A model generated the notes under the pieces. That model was not told the origin of the DNA. It made no database searches and saw only the letters and a list, made by a program, of their open reading frames with translations. DNA of 64,000 nucleotides from Butyrivibrio sp. INlla18 (lineage in GTDB: Bacteria > Bacillota > Clostridia > Lachnospirales > Lachnospiraceae), in assembly GCF_900103635.1 (NCBI RefSeq), contig NZ_FMXK01000010.1, positions 82,824-146,823 of the forward strand. The letters run 5' to 3'. Of the stretch, positions 17,302-26,796 are shown in pieces. A program made the position numbers and the translations under genes. How positions within the stretch are numbered: the first letter of the stretch is position 1; each line of letters opens with the position of its first letter.

Positions 17302-18582
17302 TCATATTGCTGCAAATCCTTTTTCAAGGTCAGCAATGATGTCATCGATATGCTCTGTACCGATTGAAAGTCTGATGGTGCTCTGTGTGATGCCCTGATC
17401 AAGAAGCTCCTCATCACTAAGCTGTGAGTGAGTTGTTGTTGCTGGATGGATCACAAGGCTCTTTACATCTGCTACGTTAGCAAGCAGTGAAAAGATCTCG
17501 AGGTTATCGATAAACTTCCAAGCAGCCTCTTTTCCTCCCTTGATCTCGAAAGTAAATATTGAAGCACCGCCGTTAGGGAAGTACTTCTCATAAAGGGCGT
17601 GATCTGGGTGATCAGGAAGTGAAGGATGGTTTACCTTCTGAACCTTTGGATGGTTCTTAAGGAATTCTACTACCTTCTTGGTATTCTCAGCGTGTCTATC
17701 GAGACGGAGTGACAATGTCTCCACTCCCTGCAGTAGGAGGAAAGCATTGAATGGAGAGATTGTAGCTCCGGTGTCTCTAAGAAGGATTGCTCTGATACAT
17801 GTCACGAAAGCTGCTGGTCCAACCACGTCGTAGAAAGAAACTCCGTGATAGCTTGGGTTTGGAGCTGCGATCTGTGGGTAGTTGCCACTTTCCTTCCAGT
17901 TAAACTTACCTGCTTCTACAATTACACCACCAAGTGTTGTGCCGTGGCCGCCGATGAACTTAGTTGCTGAATGAACTACGATATCTGCGCCGTGCTCGAT
18001 TGGTCTGATGAGATATGGTGTTCCGAATGTGTTGTCGATCACAAGTGGAAGTCCGTGCTTGTGAGCTATCTCTGCGATTGCGTCGATATCTGGGATATCA
18101 CTATTAGGATTTCCAAGTGTTTCAAGATAGATTGCTCTTGTGTTGTCCTGGATGGCTTCCTCAACTTCCTGTAAGTTGTGAGCATCTACGAATGTAGTTG
18201 TTACGCCATACTGTGGAAGTGTATGTGCCAAGAGATTGTAGCTTCCACCGTAGATTGTCTTCTGAGCTACGATGTGGCCACCGTTTGCTGCAAGAGCTTC
18301 GATCGTATATGTGATGGCTGCTGCTCCGGATGCAACTGCAAGTGCTGCTGATCCGCCTTCAAGAGCTGCGATTCTCTTTTCGAATACGTCCTGAGTTGAA
18401 TTTGTAAGTCTTCCGTAAATATTTCCTGCATCAGCAAGTCCGAATCTGTCGGCTGCATGCTGTGAATTTCTAAATACGTATGAAGTTGTCTGGTAAATAG
18501 GTACTGCTCTAGCGTCTGTTGCTGGATCAGGCTGTTCCTGTCCTACATGTAACTGTAATGTCTCAAATCTGTAATCACTCAT
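17302..18582 (-). CDS. metY: O-acetylhomoserine sulfhydrylase (aminocarboxypropyltransferase)
   Basis: PLP enzyme of the Cys/Met-metabolism family that makes homocysteine from O-acetylhomoserine and sulfide, an entry to methionine. The 426-residue length and the extra loop after the PLP site (GHGTTLGGVIVEAGKFNW) separate it from the shorter MetB/MetC enzymes. The PLP lysine is in VHSATKFIGGHG. AGGAGG precedes the ATG. I looked for a SAM riboswitch or T-box in the 140-base leader and saw none. Confidence 0.95.
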   Translation of the reverse strand: MSDYRFETLQLHVGQEQPDPATDARAVPIYQTTSYVFRNSQHAADRFGLADAGNIYGRLTNSTQDVFEKRIAALEGGSAALAVASGAAAITYTIEALAANGGHIVAQKTIYGGSYNLLAHTLPQYGVTTTFVDAHNLQEVEEAIQDNTRAIYLETLGNPNSDIPDIDAIAEIAHKHGLPLVIDNTFGTPYLIRPIEHGADIVVHSATKFIGGHGTTLGGVIVEAGKFNWKESGNYPQIAAPNPSYHGVSFYDVVGPAAFVTCIRAILLRDTGATISPFNAFLLLQGVETLSLRLDRHAENTKKVVEFLKNHPKVQKVNHPSLPDHPDHALYEKYFPNGGASIFTFEIKGGKEAAWKFIDNLEIFSLLANVADVKSLVIHPATTTHSQLSDEELLDQGITQSTIRLSIGTEHIDDIIADLEKGFAAI

Positions 18583-18721
18583 TTCAACTTCCTCCTACTC
18601 TTTTCACACATTTTTTTGTTCAAGTCGTTTTGTTGAAATAAATGATAGCGCCAGTGCCGCTAGTTGGCTAATACTTAAGATTTATTGTCTGCAATAAGCA
18701 ATGGTTATCACAAAATTAAGC

Positions 18722-19582
18722 TCAATTTCTTGTTGCGCTCTTTAGCTCATCTGCAGAAAGAGTCTCATTCATGCTTCCTGTACGATAGCCCTTGAGGTCA
18801 AGAGTAACATAGGTAAATCCGAACTCCTTGAGTTTGTCATAGACTTTAGTTCTGACATCTTCCTGCATGAATTTGTCGAACTCAGCTGGGTCAAGCTCTA
18901 TGCGGGCCATGTTGCCGTGAATGCGGACTCTTAGCTGGTGGAAACCGAGGTCTAGTAAGAGCTGCTCTGACTTATCCACCATAGCGAGCTTTTCTTCAGT
19001 GATCTCTTCACCATAAGGGAAGCGGCTTGAAAGGCAGGCAAATGACTGTTTATCCCAGGTAGGAAGACCAAGATAGTTTGATAATATCCTTATCTGTTCC
19101 TTTGAAAAACCTATCTCGCGGAGTGGACTCTTTACCCCAAGCTCTGCAACTGCCTGAAGTCCTGGTCTGTAATCGCCATTGTCATCAAGGTTTGAGCCTT
19201 CCACAACTTCCTTCATTCCGTTGTCATCAGCAATCTTACGTATCTTTTCAAATAGCTCGTGCTTGCAGAGATAGCATCTATTCTTAGGATTATGAGAGAA
19301 TCCCTCAATCTTGAGTTCCTCTGACTCCACAACTTCGTGCTTGATTCCCTGTGACTTGCAGTATTCAAGCGCCTCATTAAGTTCTCTCTTAGGAAAAGAA
19401 CAAGATGATGCCGTAACTGCCATAACCTTATCGCCAAGAGCCTCTTTTGCCGCATACAGCAAGAATGTTGAATCAACTCCACTAGAAAAAGCTACCGCTA
19501 CGCTCTCTAAAGAGCGCAGGTAGCCTTTAAGTTTTTCATATTTATCAAGAAGCATCTCGTTTGGTTTTTCTTTTGTGCTCAT
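18722..19582 (-). CDS. larE: ATP-dependent sulfur transferase LarE
   Basis: Adds sulfur to the pyridinium dithioacid precursor of the nickel-pincer cofactor used by lactate racemase and related enzymes. The PP-loop SSGVDST near the N-terminus binds ATP. Cysteines occur in RCYLCK and in SFACLSSRFPYG; the last matches the family's catalytic cysteine, and three together would also suit the [4Fe-4S] version. No larA, larB or larC is in view, so the partners are elsewhere or this paralogue has another role. It reads toward metY, another sulfur gene. Confidence 0.92.
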   Translation of the reverse strand: MSTKEKPNEMLLDKYEKLKGYLRSLESVAVAFSSGVDSTFLLYAAKEALGDKVMAVTASSCSFPKRELNEALEYCKSQGIKHEVVESEELKIEGFSHNPKNRCYLCKHELFEKIRKIADDNGMKEVVEGSNLDDNGDYRPGLQAVAELGVKSPLREIGFSKEQIRILSNYLGLPTWDKQSFACLSSRFPYGEEITEEKLAMVDKSEQLLLDLGFHQLRVRIHGNMARIELDPAEFDKFMQEDVRTKVYDKLKEFGFTYVTLDLKGYRTGSMNETLSADELKSATRN

Positions 19583-19681
19583 ATATAATCCTCATCATCT
19601 CTGAATTCATAACTTTTGTTTGAAAGGATTATAACATATTCATGTCTCGTTGCAATTAAATTGCTGTCAATTTATCCAAAA

Positions 19682-19712
19682 ATGAGCCCTAACCTCCGTC
19701 CCTAGGGCTCAT
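19682..19712. repeat. Short palindromic repeat, type I (deleted form)
   Basis: ATGAGCCCTA, then ACCTCCGTCC, then CTAGGGCTCAT: the two outer ends of the long repeat joined, with the central GAGCTC part missing. Can still form a 10-bp stem. Confidence 0.88.
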
Positions 19713-19725
19713 TTCGGAAGAAAAA

Positions 19726-19757
19726 ATGGTCCACTAACCCCGTCCCCTAGGTCCATT
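19726..19757. repeat. Palindromic repeat, type II (CCCCGTCCCC)
   Basis: ATGGTCCACTAACCCCGTCC followed by CCTAGGTCCAT; second copy of the 9425 element, placed 14 bases after the short type I copy. Confidence 0.75.
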
Positions 19758-19768
19758 TCGGGAGCCAA

Positions 19769-21262
19769 TCAATGAAACGAAACTACTTTCGCGTAGTCGT
19801 AGCCTCTATCTGGTGTTGAGGTTCTTTTGCTCAGTGTAAAGTACATGACTCCGTGTTTCTTAACATCGAATTTTGCAGTAGCTTTGCTGCTTGTAGCCTC
19901 AAGCACATCACTTCCAACAAGTGGATTTGCGGCGCTCTTTATAAGCTGCGTCTCCTCTGCTGTAGGATATGCTGGCTCGCCGATATCGTGCCAGAGCTTA
20001 AGTGGGTTACAACAGTCTTCGTCAACAGTCTTGGTCACAAGCTTGTACTGGCCATCAGAAACCTCAAACTCGTATTCACGAGAAATATCTTCTTCATCCA
20101 TGTTCCAGATGATTCCCGCGTATTCGTCAGCTCTTTTCACAATTACTGAATTGTCGTCTCTGTAGACACAAGTATCGCCAAAGAGTTTCAGCTGCTTGTA
20201 GAAATAGAAGGTCCAGAAGGTTGGCTTAGGGATATTGCCTGCTGCCACCATGCCGAATCCTCCGTGGAAGAGAGAATTTGGCACGCCCTGTTCCTCGAAG
20301 ACATCGCCAAAGGTCCAGTAGGAATATGCTTCGTTCACATCACCAAGTCTTGAAAGCTGCCTTGCAAGGTATGCTGCGTTGAGATTGGTATCGTGAATGA
20401 CGCCGCGAGGAGTGTAGGAAGTGCTAAACTCTGTCAGATGAATAGGCATTCCCTTGAACTCGTCAAAAGAGTCCACGATATCCCTTGTAGACTGGAGATT
20501 AGCAAAACGCATCTCTGAGTCCTCGAGCTTGGAATAGTCGTAATGCCCAATCCTCTCTGGCATTTCAACTGTATAATGATGTCTTGTAATAATGTCAGGA
20601 TGAAGCCCTTCTTTTTTGCAAAATTCAAGAAAAGCTTCGATCCACTCTTTGTCTTTTACCCCGCAGATAGCTGGGCCGCCAACCTTAAAGCGGCTGTCGT
20701 AATTCTTGATGGCAAGGAAGGTCTCTTTAAATAGCTTAAAATACTCCTCCATGTCTGCCTTGTACCAGAATCCTGGGAGATTTGGCTCGTTCCACACTTC
20801 GATTGGCCAGCTGGAAACTTCATCGCCGTAGCGGCCCTTTAGATGCTCAAGGAGTGCGATCACCATGTCTGTCCACTTCTTGTAATCCTTTGGAGGTGTG
20901 GTATTTCCTTTCCAGTAAAAGATAGTCTGGGTGCCGCTTGCAAGCTGCTCTGGCATGAAGCCGAGCTCCAAATAAGGGCGGATCCCAAGTTTCAGGAAGC
21001 TGTCAAATATCCTGTCGATGTAAGTGTAGTTGTATTCTACCTTGGTGACGCCGTCCTCTTCGTACTCGTGATAGATAGACACGTCATCAGAAAAAAGTCC
21101 GTGGCCTCTGATAAAAGAAAAACCGATAAGCTTCTGGACATACTCCAGCTCTTTTAAATACTCCTCAGTAAGCGCAAGGCCAAGTCTGCCTGTGCCCACG
21201 CAGTAATCAACGTTGTTGTTAAAAGAAATCCTGTTACTTGAGTCAACCTTTATTCTAGTCAT
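19769..21262 (-). CDS. GH39 beta-xylosidase, cytoplasmic
   Basis: Glycoside hydrolase family 39: a retaining TIM barrel with acid/base Glu in EVWNEPNLPG and nucleophile Glu in HLTEFSTSY, ending in the family's beta-sandwich region. It releases xylose from xylo-oligosaccharides. No signal peptide, so it works on imported oligomers. ATG at 21262 is preferred over a TTG eight codons upstream, because the TTG lies in CCCCGTCCCC-type repeat DNA; that GGGGACGGGG sequence sits where the ribosome site should be. About 497 residues, as expected. Confidence 0.92.
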   Translation of the reverse strand: MTRIKVDSSNRISFNNNVDYCVGTGRLGLALTEEYLKELEYVQKLIGFSFIRGHGLFSDDVSIYHEYEEDGVTKVEYNYTYIDRIFDSFLKLGIRPYLELGFMPEQLASGTQTIFYWKGNTTPPKDYKKWTDMVIALLEHLKGRYGDEVSSWPIEVWNEPNLPGFWYKADMEEYFKLFKETFLAIKNYDSRFKVGGPAICGVKDKEWIEAFLEFCKKEGLHPDIITRHHYTVEMPERIGHYDYSKLEDSEMRFANLQSTRDIVDSFDEFKGMPIHLTEFSTSYTPRGVIHDTNLNAAYLARQLSRLGDVNEAYSYWTFGDVFEEQGVPNSLFHGGFGMVAAGNIPKPTFWTFYFYKQLKLFGDTCVYRDDNSVIVKRADEYAGIIWNMDEEDISREYEFEVSDGQYKLVTKTVDEDCCNPLKLWHDIGEPAYPTAEETQLIKSAANPLVGSDVLEATSSKATAKFDVKKHGVMYFTLSKRTSTPDRGYDYAKVVSFH

Positions 21263-21265
21263 TTT

Positions 21266-21366
21266 GCGTCCCCGTCCCCTATTCAATTTCCAAAAATGAG
21301 CCCTAACCTCCGTCCCTAGGGATCAAAAGTGTGAAAATGAGCTCTAACCTCCGTCCCTAGGGCTCA
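21266..21366. repeat. Cluster of short palindromic repeats upstream of GH39
   Basis: Contains a type II core (GTCCCCGTCCCC, about 21268-21279) and two short type I copies (21296-21324 and 21337-21366), both with ACCTCCGTCCCTAGGG. The second ends 11 bases before the chemoreceptor stop codon. Together they fill the whole gap between the two genes. Confidence 0.88.
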
Positions 21367-21376
21367 AAAATGGAAG

Positions 21377-23170
21377 TCACACTACTTCGAACTTCTGTGT
21401 CTGGATGTTGAGCTGCTTGGTAACTTCTGTGTTCTGCTCCATGGCTTCGTTGATGCCCTGGATCTCGCCAACGATCTCTGTAGAAGAAGCTGCTGACATG
21501 TTGATAGCGTTGGAGCTCTCCTGAACTGATGAAGAGATGCTGTTGATACGCTCTGTCATGTCGCCTACAACTTCGCTTAACTTGTTAGCCTTAGCTGAGA
21601 AGTTTGCAAGCATTTCATCAATCATGATTGCTGTGTTCTCGTACTTAGCACCTGTGTCTACGTAAGCATCGTAGTCAGCAAGTACATTCTCATTAATAAA
21701 TTCTATAACCTGAACCGCATTGTCTGCAAGAGTTCTAACTGCACTTGTTACAACATCTGAGATCTGCTGAATATTTCCAGCTGTCTCTTTTGAATTAGCT
21801 GCAAGCTTACTGATCTCATCGGCAACGACTGCAAAGCCCTTACCTGCATCGCCAGCTCTAGCTGCTTCGATTGAAGCGTTGAGGGCAAGGAGGTTAGTCT
21901 TGTTGGCAATCTCAAGGATCTCGTTTGTAAGTTCACCGATGTGATCTACCTGACCTGATTCTGCAACAGATGCCTCAAGGACTGTAGAAAGTTCCTTCAT
22001 CTTAGCACCAGTGTTTTCCTTCTTGGCTGCGGCTTCCTGTCTGATAGCATCAGCCTCTTCCTTGATAAGGTTAGCTTTTTCTTCGCCAACTCTTGCCTGC
22101 TCGTCGATATCAACAGATGCCTCACGAACTACCTGAACGCGTTCCTGAAGCTCGTTTGTTGATGTTGCTACGCTTTCCATGCTAGCAGAAAGCTCTTCCA
22201 TTGCTGCTGTTGTATTTGTTACGTTATCACCAGCGTTCTGGATTCTTGTAAGTACGCTTCCGCTTGATGTTGAGAGCACATCTGCTCCGTTCTTTACATC
22301 ACGGATAACGCCCTGAAGTGTTTCCATGAACTGGTTAAAAGAATCTGTGATAGTTGCAAGTTCTGTATTTGTCTTGGTCTGAATACGAGCTGTTAAGTCG
22401 CCTCGTCCTTCATCAATGTTTGAAATGATAGTTCTTACTTCTTTGGCAATTCCAGCAATGACCTTGTTGATCCTGAAATAGCTAAGAAGGTAAGAAGCAA
22501 CGATAACAACGATCACAAGTAAAAGAATGATAGTTCCCTTAACTGAAGCGCTTCTCTGCTCTCCTGTAAGGTAAGCGTCAAGGCCGTCAACAAGTCCCTT
22601 GATCGATGCCTCCACATCATTCAGGGCTGCATTTACATTATCAAGGCTTTCGCCATAGCCTTTAGAAACATATCCCATGGCACCTGATAGATCCTTGGAC
22701 AAAATATATCCTTCAAGTTCCTGTGCACCAGCAACATAGCCATTAAGAGCTGTACGGAGAGCTGCAACCTTCTCTGCTCCATCTTTTGAATTACTTACGA
22801 CAAGACTGCCCTCAAGGTAACTGATGCGTGTCTCGATATCTGCTACATATTTGTCGTAATCTTCAAAATCTTTCTGACTCAGCGTTGTTCCAGCGCTGAA
22901 CTGTCCAAGGTTTTTGTTGATCTCTGCTGAGATGTGGATGATGTCCTGTCTAAGAGTTGCCTCCTGTGACTGAACTTCTGACACATTGGTGCTTGCAAGT
23001 ACAGCCTGTGAAACGATGGCTGACATAGATGAATTGATCACCAATGCATAGACGATAAATGCTACTAAAATAAGTGAATACACGAAGAGGTTCTGAAATG
23101 TGATTGATTCAACGAATTTCAGCTGTCTCTCCTGACCTGATCCCAAGGTCTTTTCTGAATCTTTTTTCAT
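21377..23170 (-). CDS. Methyl-accepting chemotaxis protein
   Basis: 597 residues: membrane helix at about 27-52, a periplasm-side helical bundle (52-210), second membrane helix near 212-235, HAMP domain, then the coiled-coil signalling domain with the conserved tip [16 protein letters not shown]. It reports a ligand to CheA/CheW and so to the flagellar motor. The sensor is a four-helix-bundle type, ligand unknown. Stands alone, no che genes nearby. Confidence 0.94.
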   Translation of the reverse strand: MKKDSEKTLGSGQERQLKFVESITFQNLFVYSLILVAFIVYALVINSSMSAIVSQAVLASTNVSEVQSQEATLRQDIIHISAEINKNLGQFSAGTTLSQKDFEDYDKYVADIETRISYLEGSLVVSNSKDGAEKVAALRTALNGYVAGAQELEGYILSKDLSGAMGYVSKGYGESLDNVNAALNDVEASIKGLVDGLDAYLTGEQRSASVKGTIILLLVIVVIVASYLLSYFRINKVIAGIAKEVRTIISNIDEGRGDLTARIQTKTNTELATITDSFNQFMETLQGVIRDVKNGADVLSTSSGSVLTRIQNAGDNVTNTTAAMEELSASMESVATSTNELQERVQVVREASVDIDEQARVGEEKANLIKEEADAIRQEAAAKKENTGAKMKELSTVLEASVAESGQVDHIGELTNEILEIANKTNLLALNASIEAARAGDAGKGFAVVADEISKLAANSKETAGNIQQISDVVTSAVRTLADNAVQVIEFINENVLADYDAYVDTGAKYENTAIMIDEMLANFSAKANKLSEVVGDMTERINSISSSVQESSNAINMSAASSTEIVGEIQGINEAMEQNTEVTKQLNIQTQKFEVV

Positions 23171-23302
23171 AGTGTTCTCCTTCTGCGCCTAGAAATGTCT
23201 GATGCGGCATTGAATATGCCTACAAGTCAGTTATAATGCGCAACAGGATATACTTTACCACGCTAAAGTCAACCCTTCAAGTAATTTTTTGAACAAATTA
23301 AT

Positions 23303-23338
23303 GAAAAAACACCATGACTATTTCTAGTCGATGGTGTT
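23303..23338 (-). terminator. Terminator overlapping the MATE stop codon
   Basis: AACACCAT-x-GACTA pairs across the end of the gene (AACACCATCGACTAG is its coding end) and is followed on the minus strand by a six-T run. Confidence 0.8.
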
Positions 23339-24646
23339 CATCCATTTCCTGCTTCTAAACATAAATATGGTGATGATAAACCTTACCGCTTCTTCCTGGG
23401 ACAGGATAAAATAGGTCCACACGATAGGGAGCCCCAAATATAATCCTGCAAAAAGCCCCAGTGGCACGCCCACAAGCCAGGTTCCAAGTATATCTATGAT
23501 CATGATGTACTTGGTCCTTCCGCCACTTCTGATGATGCCTCCGCCAAGGATCATGTTCTGAACCTTGATAGGTGCTAAGATTGCAAAGGCTACAAGTAGC
23601 TGATAGCCCATTTTCTTAACATCGGCTTCTACATTGAAGAGCCCCGTATACAGGGTTCCTAGAAGTATCAAAAGAACTGACAAAACCGCAGAACCAATAA
23701 ATCCATAGATGCAAAGTTTCTTGGATTCCTCATAGGCTTCGTCGTACTCAGTCTTACCAAGTCTTTTACCGATCAGGATTCCTGCTGCCTGAGCAAGACC
23801 AGACAAAGCACCGATAAAGAGGCCCTGCACAGGTCCAGTAAGTGCCATTCCGGCTAGTTCGCTGGTTCCCATGTGTCCATAGATAAAGGTGTTGACGTTC
23901 TGACCTACAGTCCACAAGAACTCATTTAACACTATTGGAACGAGCATTCCTGCATACTGCACAAATTCTGGCCTGTCCATATCCAGTTTGAACCTAAATT
24001 CACAGGTCTTTTTGTAAAAATAGATCATGAGAATTAGGCTCACAACCTGTGAGATTACGCTGGCAATTGCTGCTCCCACAACTCCAAGCTTTGGCATTCC
24101 AAAAGAGCCAAAGATAAGGAGATAGTTAAGGCCTGTGTTGACCACCGCTGAAGCCATGCTGACATACAGCGGATATTCCGAGTGGTCCTTGCAGCGGATT
24201 GGAACCGCCAGGATGGTGGCTATACCAGAAAGGGGATATGTTAGGGCAATGAGCCTTACATACCTTGCTCCCATTTCTATTACAGCCTGGTCTTTAGTGA
24301 AAATACCCGCAACTTTCGTAGGAGCAAACACTCCGAAGAACGTTGTCAAAAGAGCTATTATAAGCATCACAAGCATATTTACGGATATACTTGTGTTTAC
24401 TTTGTCCTCATTTTCTTTTCCCAAGTATTGAGACACCATGATGCCGGTAACCGTAGCAATGGCGCCGCATACAAAGGTAAAGACAAATCCGAGCTTACCA
24501 CCAACTTCTACAGAAGCAATGGCAGTTTTGCCAAGCTGACCTACCATAAGCTGGTCGATCAGCGAAAAAGAGGACTGAAGCATTGCCTGCAAAGCCACAG
24601 GCACCGCAATCTTCATTGATTCTTTAAAAAATGAATTATTCCGCAC
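23324..24646 (-). CDS. MATE family efflux transporter
   Basis: 440 residues with 12 hydrophobic segments in two repeats; typical features are ALQAMLQSSFSLIDQLMVG at the start and GPVQGLFIGALSGLAQAAGI in the second half. Expels drugs or metabolites with Na+ or H+. It lies 28 bases after the last ABC permease gene on the same strand and may be read through from that operon, though its substrate is probably unrelated. Confidence 0.92.
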   Translation of the reverse strand: MRNNSFFKESMKIAVPVALQAMLQSSFSLIDQLMVGQLGKTAIASVEVGGKLGFVFTFVCGAIATVTGIMVSQYLGKENEDKVNTSISVNMLVMLIIALLTTFFGVFAPTKVAGIFTKDQAVIEMGARYVRLIALTYPLSGIATILAVPIRCKDHSEYPLYVSMASAVVNTGLNYLLIFGSFGMPKLGVVGAAIASVISQVVSLILMIYFYKKTCEFRFKLDMDRPEFVQYAGMLVPIVLNEFLWTVGQNVNTFIYGHMGTSELAGMALTGPVQGLFIGALSGLAQAAGILIGKRLGKTEYDEAYEESKKLCIYGFIGSAVLSVLLILLGTLYTGLFNVEADVKKMGYQLLVAFAILAPIKVQNMILGGGIIRSGGRTKYIMIIDILGTWLVGVPLGLFAGLYLGLPIVWTYFILSQEEAVRFIITIFMFRSRKWMNTID

Positions 24647-24673
24647 AATTATCCCCCTTGTGCTAAATCACAT

Positions 24674-25501
24674 TTACTGTTTGACTGCGCCGTCTGATAC
24701 ACCAGATACCAAAAATCTGGAAAGTGAAAAATAAAGTATTACGATAGGAACCGCAATGAAGATGGCTCCTGCTGCAAATCTTGAAAACTCAGTTTCGCCA
24801 AGATGTGTAAGACCTACCGCAACAGTCCACAGGTCGCGGTTTTTGAGGAGCATGTTAGGTAAGATGAAATCGCTCCAAGGCCAGGCAAAAGAAGTAAGAG
24901 CCGTATACACAAGGATTGGCTTGGACAAAGGAAGTGTAACCTTCCTAAATATTGTTGGGTTAGAAGCTCCATCAATCCTTGCCGCCTCATAAATTGAATT
25001 GCTGATAGTATCAAAGTAGCCCTTTTGCACCAGATATCCCATTGGAGCGCCCGCAGAATACACCAGCACAAGACTCCAAAGGTTATTAATGAGGTTAAAG
25101 TTGATCATGATAAGGTACACCGCTGTCATTCCCATGAAGCTTGGGAACATGCTCAGCACCAGAGTTGTCTTCATAAGTGGTTTTCTCATTTTGAACCTGA
25201 ACCTACTCATGGTGTAGGCAGTCAGGATCACCTGCACTGTTGAAAGAGCGCATGAGAACACTGAAATAAAGAGTGTATTCCTGAGCCAGCTCGGATAATC
25301 GTACATTTGTGTATCTGAAAATAGTTTAACATAAGTTCCAAAGCTAAAGCTCTTCGGAAAAAATCCGTCGTAATCATAGATTGATCCTGACGCTGAAAAA
25401 GACGCCATGACAAGCCACAGCACTGGAAAGAAGAATATGAAGGATACAAAAATGAGCACAATATAGGTAATAACTGCTTCTGAGAGTCGTTCTTTTCTCA
25501 T
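24674..25501 (-). CDS. Sugar ABC transporter permease, MalG type
   Basis: 275 residues, six membrane segments, and the ATPase-docking EAA loop EAARIDGASNPTIFRKVTLP. Pairs with the MalF-type protein, whose gene it overlaps by 4 bases, to carry maltodextrins into the cell. No ATP-binding subunit is encoded here; a shared MsmK/UgpC-type ATPase elsewhere is expected for this family in Firmicutes. Confidence 0.92.
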   Translation of the reverse strand: MRKERLSEAVITYIVLIFVSFIFFFPVLWLVMASFSASGSIYDYDGFFPKSFSFGTYVKLFSDTQMYDYPSWLRNTLFISVFSCALSTVQVILTAYTMSRFRFKMRKPLMKTTLVLSMFPSFMGMTAVYLIMINFNLINNLWSLVLVYSAGAPMGYLVQKGYFDTISNSIYEAARIDGASNPTIFRKVTLPLSKPILVYTALTSFAWPWSDFILPNMLLKNRDLWTVAVGLTHLGETEFSRFAAGAIFIAVPIVILYFSLSRFLVSGVSDGAVKQ

Positions 25502-26784
25502 CTGAATGTATCCTCCTTCCTAAATGCTGATGAATTAACATATGCTGTCAATGAGATCACCGAGGTGATGACGAAGATTATAAGGCTGACAGCTGCGCCT
25601 ATTCCGTAGTAGTTATTGTCAATTGAAAGGTTATAGAGCCAGTTGATCAAAAGGTCCGTGTCACTAGCCAGAAAGTAATCATCAAGATACAGGCCACCTC
25701 TAAGGAAATAGAACACGCCAAAATTGTTGAAGTTTCCAACAAAGCTTGTGATAAGGGTTGGCGTTGTCGAAAAGACAACAAATGGAAGTGTCAGGTGAAT
25801 GAACTGTTTCCATCTGCCTGCTCCGTCAAGGCTTGCGGCCTCATAGAGCTCGTTACTCATGTTTGACAAAATACCTGTAGCCAGAAGCATCGACGTAGGA
25901 ATTGATATCCATGCATTTACCAAAAGACCTATGATCCTAGCTTTCCACCCTGCATCAATATCAAGAAATCCCACAGCCTGGAATCCAAAGGCCTTCAGGT
26001 AATAGTTAATTGGTCCGCCATAGGAGAACATGAACTTAAAGCCAAGGAGAGTGATAAATCCTGGCACCGCGTAGGCAAGAATTGGAAACGCTCTCCAGAA
26101 GGTCTTTCCCTTTACGCACTTTTTATTTAGCAAAAGAGCTAAAAACAGTCCGCCAAAGTAGTTGATGGCTGTAGCACATACTGCCCAGATGAGGTTCCAG
26201 CCAAGGATCCTTACAAAGGTCTCTTTTATTCCTGATAATGAAAAGATCTGTTTGAAGTTCCCAAAGCCTATCCAGTCAACAAGCCTAGGTGGCACGATGT
26301 CTCCGCCATAATTGGTGAAGGCTATCAGTATCATGAAGATGATGGGAAGTACGTTAAAGACTGCAACTCCCACTACTGGAAGGAAAAGTGCTACAACATA
26401 AAACTTCCTATCTACAAATGCCAGAACTGACGCTATAAAGCCAGGAACAGGCTTACCTTGCTCAACAAGCTTTTCTGTATTTTTTACATCTTTTATATTT
26501 GAAAAATAGAAAACTACAACGGCAATGAGTATCAGAAAGGAAAGGATTCCTCTTAGCATCATTATGATGGAATCATCGCCGGCTACTCCAAGCCATGGGT
26601 CGCCTTCTACGGTTCCAAGGGTAAAAAAGCCTACCATATCCGTGATACCTGCTGTAAAGAGGTACCACAGATAAAGCCCAAGGATTCCCATATAGAGAAG
26701 TCCTTTTACCCTCTGTCCATATAGAAACTGACCTAGCCCCATTATCACGTAGGAGCATTTTGTCTTAGCGCTTTTAGATCTCAT
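25498..26784 (-). CDS. Sugar ABC transporter permease, MalF type, with extra N-terminal helices
   Basis: 428 residues. The first 130 carry additional membrane segments (GLLYMGILGLYLWYLFTAG and a second pair), then the usual six-helix MalF core with the EAA loop EAASLDGAGRWKQFIHLTLP. This long form is common among Lachnospiraceae maltose permeases. Partner of the MalG-type protein downstream. Confidence 0.92.
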   Translation of the reverse strand: MRSKSAKTKCSYVIMGLGQFLYGQRVKGLLYMGILGLYLWYLFTAGITDMVGFFTLGTVEGDPWLGVAGDDSIIMMLRGILSFLILIAVVVFYFSNIKDVKNTEKLVEQGKPVPGFIASVLAFVDRKFYVVALFLPVVGVAVFNVLPIIFMILIAFTNYGGDIVPPRLVDWIGFGNFKQIFSLSGIKETFVRILGWNLIWAVCATAINYFGGLFLALLLNKKCVKGKTFWRAFPILAYAVPGFITLLGFKFMFSYGGPINYYLKAFGFQAVGFLDIDAGWKARIIGLLVNAWISIPTSMLLATGILSNMSNELYEAASLDGAGRWKQFIHLTLPFVVFSTTPTLITSFVGNFNNFGVFYFLRGGLYLDDYFLASDTDLLINWLYNLSIDNNYYGIGAAVSLIIFVITSVISLTAYVNSSAFRKEDTFR

Positions 26785-26796
26785 TTTGTTGCTCCC

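Noticed and set aside
18583..18721. SAM riboswitch or T-box upstream of metY
   Set aside because: No recognisable stem-loop arrangement, anti-terminator or T-box sequence in the leader.
13024..21366. CRISPR array formed by the repeated palindromes
   Set aside because: Copies are kilobases apart, self-complementary over their full length, and lack regular spacers; no cas genes.
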